64,000 bases of DNA from positions 10,831,944 through 10,895,943 of the forward strand of contig CM037848.1 in assembly GCA_021234535.1 (NCBI GenBank). The letters run 5' to 3'. This document shows positions 27,111 through 38,630 of the stretch, piece after piece. This stretch comes from Stichopus chloronotus. Its lineage: Eukaryota; Echinodermata; Holothuroidea; Aspidochirotida; Stichopodidae. The position numbers were made by a program, and so were the translations under genes. The notes below the pieces were generated by a model. That model worked only from the letters and a program-made list of their open reading frames with translations, did not search any database and was not told the origin of the DNA. The stretch's first letter is position 1. The number at the start of each line of letters is the position of its first letter.

Positions 27111-28532
27111 CTACGATGTAATACAAAAGGAAAACAATAAAGGAACCCAAACCAAGAATTATGGAATTTCATCGAATGAATGAAGACGGTGGGAAGTCAT
27201 AAAAGATAAACATTTTTTTTTTTTGGCTTTCTGGGAAAGCTATGTATCATTTTTCAGGTCATTGACAGTTGCAGGTAATGTTGGAAATAATCTAAAATGA
27301 AATCGGATCAACGTCCCCAGAGAAAAAAAACAAACAACGTATCATTTGCCGATATGACGTCATGATTTTGCAACATGACGACACATAATGTCGCAAGAAA
27401 AATCAAATGTTTCAAAAGCAGGGTCGAAAGTGTATGTAGAGGGCGATATGCAACAATGTCTGTCAAGGTCACTCTAATTACAATGCATTGCCATACTGCT
27501 TGTATTTCACTAGGCCCTCTCATACAAATGAGTTGATTGGGACAAATTAATTGGATTTAATTTTCAGGGTGTTCTTAGCAGGGAGGTGCAACTGAGACCT
27601 CCCTGCTCTTACGGAGAACGCTTCTTACTTTGAAGCCCCATCAACGAGAAAGCCTCGCACCATATTATTTGGGGAACATACTGGTATACAAAATAAAATA
27701 AAAAAATGTTGCATATTCTTTAGGCCTATAATGGAGCGGTACTATCGCTTTGAACACAAATTTAAAAAAAAAAAGTAGGTTCTGAGGACCCTCAGTATCT
27801 TCAACAAGCGCTTAAGATAATTTTCCTTCGCTAACTTCAAATCGATTGTTAAGATTCGATTCCTTTAAAATCTACAACAAACATCCATTTCCACGGACCG
27901 AGAAAGCATTTCAGGATCACTCGTTGAATTTTACAAAATTGTAGCGATTATTTGCCTATATTCAAGTAAACATTGTTCGCTACGACCTTTTCTTTTAAGA
28001 GATAAAATTAAAATAACTGACATATTTTCTTTTGATTTAAGTAGAATTCCTTCGTAGGTCATCGACGTTTTGTATAACTTTAGAATCAATTTTTCAAATC
28101 ACTGAGAGTCACGTTTGGCGTCTTTACCTGCAGCCATAACCAATATCCAGAATACTGGCCAAGTTGATCAATAACAAATCCAGATGAAGTGTCTGTACCG
28201 GTTCCGTCCGGCAAAGTGGTTATCCACCTGAACAAGTAAATAGGCCATGTTTGTAAGATGCTCCATAAAGCCGATAAACGTGTAAATATTTCCGTTTCGG
28301 CGTTGTCCGGTCAAGTTTTCATAATTTTTTATTTTAATTTATACTATTGCTAAAAACTCAAATCAAAACACACCTGGGAAATAACTGAATTTTGATTTAA
28401 ACAGAAAGGTACCTAAAATATGACGTAAGTCTATAGTCATAGGGAGTCGTTTCATGGACGTCGTGACTGGACGCATGCGGCTTAGGACACTCGTGAAGTG
28501 CCGTTTTCTCGTACCCTCTCAAGACATACTAC

Positions 28533-28557
28533 GATACTGGGGTTCGCTTAGATAGTC
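28533..28557 (-). repeat. Family D end motif, copy 2
   Basis: The minus strand reads ACTATCTAAGCGAACCCCAG, a variant of the shared motif. Confidence 0.5.
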
Positions 28558-29735
28558 CTTCCGTCGCCCTACCTTCACTCCCACCTCTTGCCCACCAATA
28601 TAAGTTCGATCTACCAAGTTTGCTTATGTTGATTGAGGAGCATTGGCTTAGAGATACTGGTTACCTATTATGCTCCGCCCCTAAAGGCATACCCCCCCCC
28701 CCCCTTCTGACCGAAACTGCTAGCTCCACCACCGTTATATAGATAGCAACAAGGAAGTATTTTTTAAAGTTATAGAACTATAATAAGTGAATACTTGTGT
28801 TTGTTTCTTACTGTGAAAATAAAAAAATCAAGGTCGATTCCAAAACTTTTACCCTCGTGCTTCTCACAGGTCAAAACTCAAGATGTATCTGTCTATCTGT
28901 GCACCTGGGTTTCCAAACTGGCATATATAGACAATGATTATCTAGTATTAAGTCAATAAAAAACCATATATTTGGTCATATGCGTTAGATGAAGTGGGGA
29001 CAAACTCATTATGTTCAGAAAATTGCCTAACTCTGTTGTAATAATTTGATCATATGATAGAAGATTAACCCTCTTTAAACATACAGTGCTTGAGAAGAAA
29101 TTTTATCTTTCTCTGAACTGAGACCTCCCATTAAAGAACATAATCATTGTCCCTGCAGGGGATTACATTTCTGCCATCCTAAGGAAATCTTCAGTTTCTT
29201 ATAGGCCTAACATGTTTTAGTTGTTGGCCTAGCTGAAGAAACTCCTGTGAATCTTTTAAACACACAGTCATGTCCAATTTAAGGAGAACATTGGACCACA
29301 ATTGTGACGCCATCGGACAACAATTATCTGGGAATTACGAAGCAGAAGCAGAGGCAACAAAAGCAAACAATTTCGTCTTACTTTATTATTGTTCTCTGAT
29401 TGTCATAGTTCTTTGTATTAGAGAAGGCAATTCGTTTTAATCCCAGTCCATTTGTATACAATAAGGTGACAACATTCCACAGCTTTTAGGTAACCTATGT
29501 GTAACCTCAGCGGTAGGAGGCAGTCGTGTTTCATCGGCTTTCGAAAATGGACAGCGCTTTGTGTCTTTATCTTGGAATGTAAAACGATAGATTTTTGGAC
29601 AATTCGTGCCCACCCCTCACTCCCCGACAATTCCAACCTGACAGACACCCTCTTTCCTTAACCGTAACCCTATTCCTGAAGAAATTGTCGGGGGGGGGGG
29701 GGTAGGGGGTTCTTCAAGGTGGAATTCTCTTGGTT

Positions 29736-29816
29736 AGCCTGGGAATTGTTCGAGTAGGAATTGTAGAATTGTCCGAGGGGGAATTTTGCTGGACGGGGGA
29801 CTAGTCCGGGTTATCC
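29736..29816. repeat. Degenerate GGAATTGTCCGAG-type short tandem repeat
   Basis: The words GGAATTGTTCGAG, GGAATTGTAGAATTGTCCGA and GGGGGAATTTT follow each other downstream of a 13-bp G run. Related words occur reverse-complemented at 37686-37725. They look like decayed units of a low-complexity repeat. Confidence 0.5.
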
Positions 29817-31080
29817 TCATTGTCATGTGACGAAAGGGTGCGCATAGTTTAAATTTGAAGTAATGAGGAATATCCTTTTGAGATAAAAAAAAAATGAATG
29901 ACCGGGAACTGAAGACATGGTGAAACGTATTTTTAGAGTAACTTATAACGGTCCGATAACGGTTACAATAGGTAAGATTAGTGAAATTTGGTTTTGTGTC
30001 AGAGAACAAAGTACACCCCAACCACCTCCACCCCCCTCCCCCTCCTTTCGCAGCTTTTGCGGGGAATGATTTTAATCTGAAATGGATGGATCTTATCGTT
30101 CTGCAGTGCCGTACATGTTTCAGTGATATGACCCATATAGTAGAAGTAGGGAAAAAGCTCCAGTGAGGCCCGATTTTGATCTCAAACTGTATAGAGAAAC
30201 TTCATCATTTATAAATGTAGAATTGAAAAAAAATTGTGTGGGATGAAAATGTTTCTGCCGGTGTATGTCTTTGATGCTGCTCAGATACCCAGTCCATCTA
30301 TGGGCTATGAAACATCACCACAATCAATGTTCAGGTTATCGAAGGCGGGGATAACCATTCTTGGTCAGGAGGAGGGACTTTTCACAGTTAAGGGGTATAA
30401 CAAGTTGTTAAGATACACAATATTGCACTGATTTTAATTAACTCCAGAATCTGCGTATATATTTACATGTCTGCTTCAGTGGGCACTTAGATTTATAACC
30501 AAGATATTAGGTTTGTTTGTGCATACCAAGCAGGTAAAGACGGTAATAAGAGTTTTTTTTTTTTATCTACGAAGAAATATCGTGCAGTGAGGAAAATTGT
30601 AACAATGTCTGGTTAGATAGGTAGATTTTGAAAGTTACGGCGGCCTCGCCCGTTGTCAGTCAGTGAAACATCACAGCCTAGGAAATGTAGTTGTGGCATG
30701 CACTTTACATAACTTTTTACACTCTCTTCATCCAAATCGTGTATAAGTAAATCTCCTTGACAGATTCGTGGTAAAAAATGATCCACCAATGATTTATTCT
30801 GTCAGACAGTGCCCCAGTGTGAAAAACAAACGTCAATTGTTGATTTTTTTTTTTTTTCTTCATGCTGACGTCCCATAGGTAATAGTCATGAGATGATACA
30901 CATGATATCATACATGTTTATGCCTTCTCGAGAGGAGCATACCCTTACCATTATGGTATATCTGGATATCACATCATGTTCTGTCTTGCAGGTAAGGTCT
31001 TCTCGAGACATGATTTTAGCACATTACGTGTGTTTTGTGCGGACGAGGTGTTTACGAATCTCCTTGGCTTGAATAAGGTG

Positions 31081-31165
31081 TGTTGTTTGGTCAAAGTTGA
31101 TGAAGGATCAAAGGTGATTTACCTATTAGTCCAGGTATTTATTGATGGCCTTTGACCAAACAACA
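31081..31165. repeat. 16-bp perfect inverted repeat, hairpin of 85 nt
   Basis: TGTTGTTTGGTCAAAG at 31081-31096 is exactly mirrored at 31150-31165, with 53 bp between. A few more pairs can form inside the loop (AT/TA and AA/TT next to the stem). The total size fits a microRNA precursor, but pairing inside the stem is poor and I do not recognise the arm as a known microRNA. It could also be a small foldback repeat. Confidence 0.5.
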
Positions 31166-32720
31166 TTCCGCGTACAAGCTGGGAAGAGGCGTAAACCAGA
31201 AAGTCTACCTTTAAAACACACCTTTCCTCCTTTAATACATGTGTACGTCACTGCAGGAGAAAAAAATGTGGCAGATCTGTAGACGGCGATACTGTGAAAT
31301 GAAGTGAGGAGGAGGAGGGGGTCGATGTCAGGTGATTGGGTTCGGTATATAGCAGAACAGTCTGCGTCGCCATGCAGTTTAAAGGCAGAGCAAGTCTTTC
31401 CAATCAGTCACACCTTCTAGGTCACTCCAAATAAAACAACAGGTTTTACATGATGTTTGGCGGTTGAACAGAAATGAGCCCCTGGGAAACAATTACAACA
31501 ACCAAAACGGACGTCCGATGGCACAAACCACCCGGAAAATGAGTATAACGCGAACGAAAACAATTCGTTGCATTTAAGCTAATACATTACAATGTATTTT
31601 TAATGTGTGTCTGCTCCATATATTCCGTCTTCTCGTATGTGAGAACGTGACGGATACTCCGTGAAGGTCACAAAAATGATGCCAAGCAAAAAATTGGTTT
31701 TATCTTTAAAGAAGAATATACATGCAATTGCTGGAAAGAAAGAAATATGAGTTTTCTCCAAAACCATTCATCGTATACGAAAATCCATGACTAGAACTGA
31801 CTTGACCTTCCAAAACTCTTTCAAAAACTTTCCTTGGTGGTTCACTGGGGACGTAGCCCGAGGAGGAATTTCTATTAAGAAAAACCTAACCGCCAAAATG
31901 GAGATTAAACAAAAACTAGGTAACGTATGAATGCTCCTTTTAGAACTCTCTTAATTCCAAAGAGTGATATTAGGGATGTCTACAAGTTAAGACTGGATAT
32001 TCACTATACAACAGCTAGTGACAATGACATGTTTTTAGTGGAACTTTTCACTCGAAATAACTTAGTGTTATAATTTTTTGTGTATAATTTCCCTCTAAAA
32101 GAGTGATTTTTCACTCTTACGGTTTTAGAGAGAATCTTCTAACCCTCTGCAGATGATCCCTCCTTAGCGCCTTATTAGAAAAAAAAAATACTCTAGATAA
32201 TGTGAATATCGAATTCCATTTGCCGAATGAAGTTGTAAATGTTATTATACTCTTAATGAGTAGAGCCGTTACATTAACCATCATGACTTCCTTTCTCTTT
32301 TTAAATTGCTTTTTAGTCACCTTTGTAGTTCTTTTGATCCGAGAGTCACCTACCGGTTAGGCCCTTTTTTTTTCTTCTTTTTTTTTTAAAGAAAATCGGA
32401 CAACACCTGTATTGTTGCCATTCAAAGTCGCTGACAAATTCAGCCCACAGCGTTAAATTAAAATATGGCTAAGCATACAGAGCAATGTATACATTTACAA
32501 TCATGTTTTCTGGCACTTGAGAACATTTTGGGTCAAAATTCAATTGCTAAATTACTTTTTTTTTTCCTTTAGCTCATCTTGACGAGATGCGGCATGCTAT
32601 GGCTCATTTTGAGGGTAAACGATACACGCAAGAGAATGAAAAGTTAAATATTTTCATTTTCGTTAATGTCACACATATATGCCGTATGTCATACTGTTAA
32701 ACGCACAATAAGATATTCTC

Positions 32721-32847
<127 letters not shown>

Positions 32848-33744
32848 TCGATGTAAACAAAAACCTTGGGCATGAATCGCAGAGGTTCCGTCAGTGGTCT
32901 CAAACTGGGAGAATGATTGCCTCAGGCTAGTACGTCAATTTATGAGATGCACTGCGGAGGCATACCCACTAAGTCAGTATGCCTGGGTATTACTTTATTT
33001 ATTACAACTTAATCTACTTCTTGCTTAGTAAAGGGGTGATTATAACATGTAATAACATGTAAAGGTCACAGAGGAACCAGCTTCGCGACATTTTGGCTAA
33101 GATACAGTATTGTTGGTATTCAGGGATGCATAAACCGTCACCTCAGAAAGAGGATGCATGGAGCGGGGTTAACACAGGAGCTAACACGACTTTCCCCTTA
33201 GTCTTTCCTATGCCATTTCTGTTTCGCACACACACCTAGTTTGTAGATGTTCACTTTTTCATACACTTGTGTAAATTTGTCCGTCACGAAACAACAGGTT
33301 GATGAATAGATTAATTTTTTTTTATCTGATTGATTCTTTCAAAATGTTCGGTGGATCCACAATGGTCGCTCAAAGGTACAGGGGCGTAGTCGGTGTTTTT
33401 TTTTTTTTTTTTTTTTTTGAGGGGGACAAAATCGACTCATCTTCTCTATTCCTGACCACCGTCCTGGGGGAGGAACATAAGGGGAGGGGTGTCCCCGTCA
33501 CAGCGCTTAAGCTAGGATTTCAAATCAGTCAGTAGTCCACAAATACGTGGCTTGAGGGGAGGTTTAAGGGGATGGGTCGTCCCTTCCGCTTTGTCTAGTA
33601 GGATCATTTTTGCCCTTCTCAGTTGGTGCAATCATGGTGCAAAATTGACTTTGTTTTCACACCGGCACCCATGAACCTGAACTAAAGTTTACGAGAAGAA
33701 GAAAGTATTGAAGGGGGGGGGGGGGGGGGATGAGTGCCGACAGG

Positions 33745-33770
33745 ACTATTTAAGCGGAGTACCACCATCG
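33745..33770 (+). repeat. Family D end motif, copy 3
   Basis: The plus strand reads ACTATTTAAGCGGAGTACCA and then CCATCG, a few bases downstream of a 17-bp G run. Confidence 0.55.
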
Positions 33771-34706
33771 GAGAATTTTTCTTATTTTTCAAACCCTCCA
33801 GATGGCGGGAAACGGCACTTCCAGGGTGTTTCAAGCTGAATGAAAGCAGGCTTGAAATAGGGATCTCATGCCTCTAATTTAATGAGATTTAATGAGATAA
33901 AAATAAAAGTTGGCATTGACGACAAATCCTTGGGGGATTTTTTATTATTTTTTTTTTAATTCAGCGTTAGGATTGGAAAAAAAATAGAGGAACATTGTTT
34001 CCAGATTCTATTATCCTATCATTACTCCCTACTTTCCTCCTGCCCCCCCCCCCCCCGACTTCGTCAACTTATCATCCGTCCCTACCTTGTTCTCCTTTTT
34101 ATTTCATCCTCGTCCATAGCGTCCCAAAAATGTTTTCTTGGAGTTTGTCAAACAACACATGCATTGTTAAACAGTTTCCCTGTTTTTAATATGAAGAGAA
34201 TTTCAGAAACGTCAAAGCATAGCGCCTGGGTAATTCAATGGGTGGGTGAGGAGCAGATTTTTGTTGAGGATCCATTTCAAGTTCCCCGATTGATATGGGA
34301 ATCGCGCCCTAAGGGTAAATCTATTTAGAATTACGTAACTGTAAGATTTAACACAATGACCCATTTTTCACTGTCTAAAAGGTTAGGCTGTATTCCATTT
34401 TCACGAACTTTATGTTTGGAAATGAAGGGAAGGTTCACCCCGATTACCCCCAATTCCCCCGATTTTACCCGTCAAGTGGCGTTGGGGGGGGGGGCATTCC
34501 CCACAGGCCTCTGAAGCCTATATCAAGCAAATGGTTGGGTTTCCAGCATGATCATATTTTGCCAACAATTTCTGTATGAGAATTATGGTAGTATACAATG
34601 TAACTGCAAAAGGCGAAAACGGTCTCGAATCCCTTGTGCAACACTCTAGTTGGGTAGGCCTAAACTTTAACCCAGGTTCAGTTGGTTACGTGTGTCTAGC
34701 ACTACA

Positions 34707-34842
34707 CACCGTTGGGTAAAAAAAAGGAACCAAGTTGGTCAAGGAACCAAGTTGGTCGAAACAAAGTAAGAAAATTGGGTTGAATGTTACCCATCAATCG
34801 GTACCGTTTAAGAAAGTTGGATATTTTTAAAACCCAACAGTG
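34707..34842. mobile_element. Small foldback MITE, about 136 bp
   Basis: The ends are near-perfect inverted repeats: CACCGTTGGGTAAAA at the left and its near mirror, TTTTAAAACCCAACAGTG, at the right. Between them lies a direct duplication of GGAACCAAGTTGGTC (34726-34759). No target duplication is clear. It is one copy only, so the call rests on end symmetry. Confidence 0.45.
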
Positions 34843-36222
34843 AGGCATACGTACCCACCTGTTTTTAGAGTGAGGGTAAAGATGTAAAGGCCAAACACTC
34901 AAACGGATTTGTTGCAGAGAAGCTCCTTCAAAAGGAACAAGCTTAGTAAATTGGCACAATAGTATATTAAGGCGGATTCTATAGCCTGTCTGGGCCAGAC
35001 TTGTGATTCTTACCTCTGACACGGAAAGCGATGAATCAGCAAGGGGGGTGGGGTGCCACCCCTCTTCACCCCTCTCCTTTTTGTATTATTGTTTATTGGT
35101 AAATCTATAATTGTTACTTGAAAGCCGGAAATAAATGACGTTGGTGTAACAATTTGATTACTTTTCCAAGCCTGAGTGGCTACGGAAGCGGGTGACCAAC
35201 TTAGAGACTCATTTTCCTCATTTGTTTTTCCTTTTGCACTAAGTCCTACATTTTTGTGTGCCAGTATTTGTCGCATTACTTAAGGAAAATGGTTCTTACT
35301 GGTAATGCCTCTCCAAAGTACAACGAAGACCTAGCCAACGTTACAGGTGTTCTCGGCCTTTTTATGTTTGCATATATATTTCTTCTCTCCGAGAAAGTCA
35401 ATAACAAATCTACGAAAGAACTATCAATGCTGAACCCTTCGAAGCTGACGCTACCAGTAAGGTGCCTTGCTTATGCTGAGACACAGTACTCGCACATCGC
35501 CCAATCGCACACATCGTACAGTTACGTGTAAACTTGTGAAAGGAACTAGTCAAAGACATTATCAAGCCCAAGATGTGAATATCCCTGCTGAAAACATGAG
35601 TAAAGAAGCGCCCTTACTGGAGGAGGCCACCTCTAAAACAACTTCTTGGGCGGAGTCGAATGTTGCAGGTAACTCTTTCTGAATTTAACGTTTATCAATG
35701 CAGGGTTCTCGCCAGGGTAGTTTAAAAGGACGTTCGGTTTTTACTCCATTTTCATTCTTTTCCACCAGTTTGAAAAACTGAGCGTGAAAAATAGAACGAC
35801 GATCACGCCCGATTTGAGATCAGAATTGTGTTTAAAAAAAAGAGAACTGCCCAGTCTCAACTGTTGTAATGATTAATCCATACAACTAACTGACTACAAA
35901 CGAAACTTAACTTCGATATCATCGGCCTCAGTGGTGTGAACAAGGCCTGTGCGAGGCTAAACTACATCACTCTACATTTATTTCCAAGTAGCCGTGTCAT
36001 GTGACCTTTAATACCAACACCGTCAGCGGTACATCGCTGGTGTCGAGATACCGATAGCGTTGAACCGCCCGGTTTGAGAAAAAAGCTGCTAGTTTAGAAC
36101 CCTAGTTTATTGAAAGTTACGTTCGGTGATCAATGCTTATAATGCTAATTAAGTAAACACCTATTTTTAGCTTTATGTGCGAACTCCGTCACTGAGCGAC
36201 TATGACAAATGATTGTTTTGTT

Positions 36223-36296
36223 TTTCATTATTATTATTATTAACTATTATTATTATTATTTATTATTATTATTAACTATTATTATTATTATTATTT
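36223..36296. repeat. (ATT)n microsatellite at the 3' end of the RLE fragment
   Basis: An interrupted run of TTA/ATT triplets, with two AAC interruptions, directly downstream (minus strand) of the retrotransposon fragment. The same triplet phase and strand occur at 37164-37202 on the other side, so both tracts could be halves of one array or target-site remnants. Confidence 0.95.
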
Positions 36297-36366
36297 CATT
36301 CACAACCCTTCTCGGTTGGTTCTTGTTTCTGCATTTCTGCATTTTTTCGTTCCAGATCTCGGACTC

Positions 36367-37168
36367 CTACCTGGAGTCTGGGAGGTCGAGGAAACGTCGT
36401 AGTAGGTGAGCGGTCCCTAGAAGCGCAGCTTTCAGGAGGTCGGGGGCTTTGTGTGTGCCTGGTATTTCCTCGAGATGTTTGTCTAGGTTTTGCGTAGTGG
36501 CTCCAAGTGCCCCGACGACCACTGGTACGACTTTGGCTTTTACATCCCACATCCTCTGGACTTCGAGTCTCAGGTCCTGGTACTTCTCGATCTCTTCCCG
36601 TTCCTTTCGCTCTGTGTTTGTGTCTGACGGAACGGCCACATCGACTATTGTGGCTCTCTTGTTGCCTTTGTCGATGATCACCAGGTCTGGTCTTCGAGCT
36701 GTTATGACTCTATCTGTTCTGATCTCGAAGTCCCAGAGGACCTTAGCCTTGTCGTTTTCCTTTACTAAGTTGGGCTTGTGTTGCCATGGCACTGGTTCTA
36801 TATGGATGTCCTAGTTTTGGCAGATATTTCGGTGGATTGCAGAGGCAAGGTCATTGTGTCTCTTTAGGTACAAGGTTCCAGCGAGGTTCTGGCATGCACT
36901 CAGATGTTATGTGGCTGATGGTTTCGTCTGCCAGCTTGCACATTCTGCACTTTGGGTCGTCGGATACACGGAGGATCTTTGTTTGGTGGTATTTGGTGTT
37001 AAGGGCTTGGTCCTGTACTGCTGTGATCAATGCTTCTGATTCAGCTGTAAGCCCTGTGGATGTTGTCCATCTATATGCATGTTCTTTTGTCGTGATCTCC
37101 TCCATCTCCCGTGGGCATTGACCGTGCAGTGGCTTCTGCATCCAGACCTCTCGAGTTTCTTCTGTCAT
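36367..37168 (-). pseudogene. C-terminal fragment of an RLE-type (R2/R4-like) retrotransposon
   Basis: On the minus strand, 37168 to 36851 reads like the post-RT region of R2/R4-class elements: KPLHGQ, AESEALITAVQDQAL, then a CCHC zinc knuckle, CRMC with H and C eight and four residues further on (36896-36949). After a frameshift near 36880-36900 a second frame carries WDFEIRTDRVITARRPDLVI and the restriction-like endonuclease signature PD-X14-D (36640-36690), followed by VVPVVVGALG and LLGTAHLLRR. Such elements encode RT, a zinc knuckle and this PD-(D/E)XK-like nuclease; only the last ~270 codons remain. An in-frame amber stop lies at 36811-36813. Both ends abut (ATT)n tracts. The fragment is dead: 5'-truncated, shifted and stopped. 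Clade placement (Dong/R4-like) is inferred partly from the target. Confidence 0.88.
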
Positions 37169-37202
37169 TATTATTATTATAATTATTATTATTATAATTA
37201 TT
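37164..37202. repeat. (ATT)n microsatellite at the 5' end of the RLE fragment
   Basis: ATT triplets with two AATT interruptions begin exactly where retrotransposon coding similarity stops. It is the same motif and strand as the tract at 36223-36296. Confidence 0.95.
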
Positions 37203-37757
37203 GGGCTTATTTGATCATTTCACACTGTGAGCTCGGTTTCCTTTCCAAACGCACTGTGACGTCATTACGTGTAGTGATCAACCTTTCTCGATAGTGCCGG
37301 ATACAACCACATTTACCACAGTTACAAGTTTTTATTTGAAATGTGACACATACTACCCAGAACGTTTCATCTTGATGTGACTTTTTTTTTTTCCCTTTCA
37401 GATTCGACTCATTGTGAGGTCACGACTTGGTGAAGTCTCTTTTCTTCCCAGATATCAAAGATTCAACGATATCGGAATAAAAAGAAGAAACCCCAAGAGG
37501 TTGCTGCCTTTCTTTTTCTCTGTTATCTACGTTCTGATTTAGACCGAACATCTTGAATGTACTTCCTATTAGGAAAGACAATTCCTATTATCCTATCTGT
37601 TCTAATAAGTTCATGAGAAGGGTTGCCAAAGGCTAAAGGTTATTTGATAACATCACGAAATTGGTGTTAGGTCTTGTATGTCAAGAATTCACCTGAGGCA
37701 ATTCACCAAAGACAATTCCACCGCATGTCACCCCACCCCCACCCCCCTCTGGAAAAA

Positions 37758-37794
37758 AACAAACACACACACGCAGGCACACACACACACACAC
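37758..37794. repeat. (CA)n microsatellite
   Basis: An imperfect CA run with GCAGG in the middle. Confidence 0.9.
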
Positions 37795-38579
37795 TACATT
37801 GGAATGATGGTTGACCATTGTGACTAACGTGCCAATAGAAGTTCCAAGAAATCACCCAAGTATTTCCTCCCGTATTCCATTGGTTATGAATCACAGAAGC
37901 AAGTGGTTAGTAAAGTAGGTCTGTTTTCGGAGGATATCGGATCTTTTTTTATTCAGTGTTTTCTCTGTGACCATTGTTACGCACAAATGTAAGTTCCCGT
38001 GAAAAAAAGACAATAGATTTAAACTTTTGCGTGACTTGTTGGATTGAAGTACCTATAGCTGGCATTGTTCCATCTCAAGTTGAACACCTCTGGAAAACTC
38101 ACAAAACTTCATGTTGCTGGAAACAAATTCGATATACCCTACACTATTAAACCACCCGGTATAGCTTATTCGATCACACGTTGAGTGCATGCTGTTAAGG
38201 CATGTGACATAATGTGCGCATTTTACACATTTCTCACAAAAAATTATCATCCACTGCGGAATCAAATAGCAACATGCGATGGTCACATACCCCGATCCAG
38301 TACTTCGAAAACATCCCGCAATTACGATGGTCTCGTGTTGTATAATCCTACAGAGAATTCCAGCAGATTTATCATAAGCAGCTAGTGATTGCGTGTCATG
38401 CCCTCACGTTTAACCACAAAATAATTAAAACGTTGATAACATATCATCTAGAAAAATTCTAAAAATTACAACAATTCTATAAAGATATGAACTTCATGTG
38501 TTTATTTTTATCTAAATTTTGTGATTTCCTTTCGAACTTATAAGGTACCGTTGAGGTTTTGAGGTAATGCTCAAAATTA

Positions 38580-38630
38580 CCCCCCCCCCCCCCCCACACA
38601 CACACACACACATACACAGAGAGAGAGATC
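38580..38630. repeat. C-run plus (CA)n plus (GA)n
   Basis: Sixteen C (38580-38595) pass directly into a CA run and then a GA run, a triple compound simple repeat. Confidence 0.95.

Noticed and set aside
35256..35682. Plus-strand exon candidate ending at GCAG|GTAACT near 35668
   Set aside because: No partner exon with matching phase and no family similarity; the donor is weak.
36449..37121. Plus-strand frames of 111 and 121 codons at 36.4-37.1 kb
   Set aside because: They are antisense shadows of the minus-strand retrotransposon fragment, whose motifs are unambiguous.
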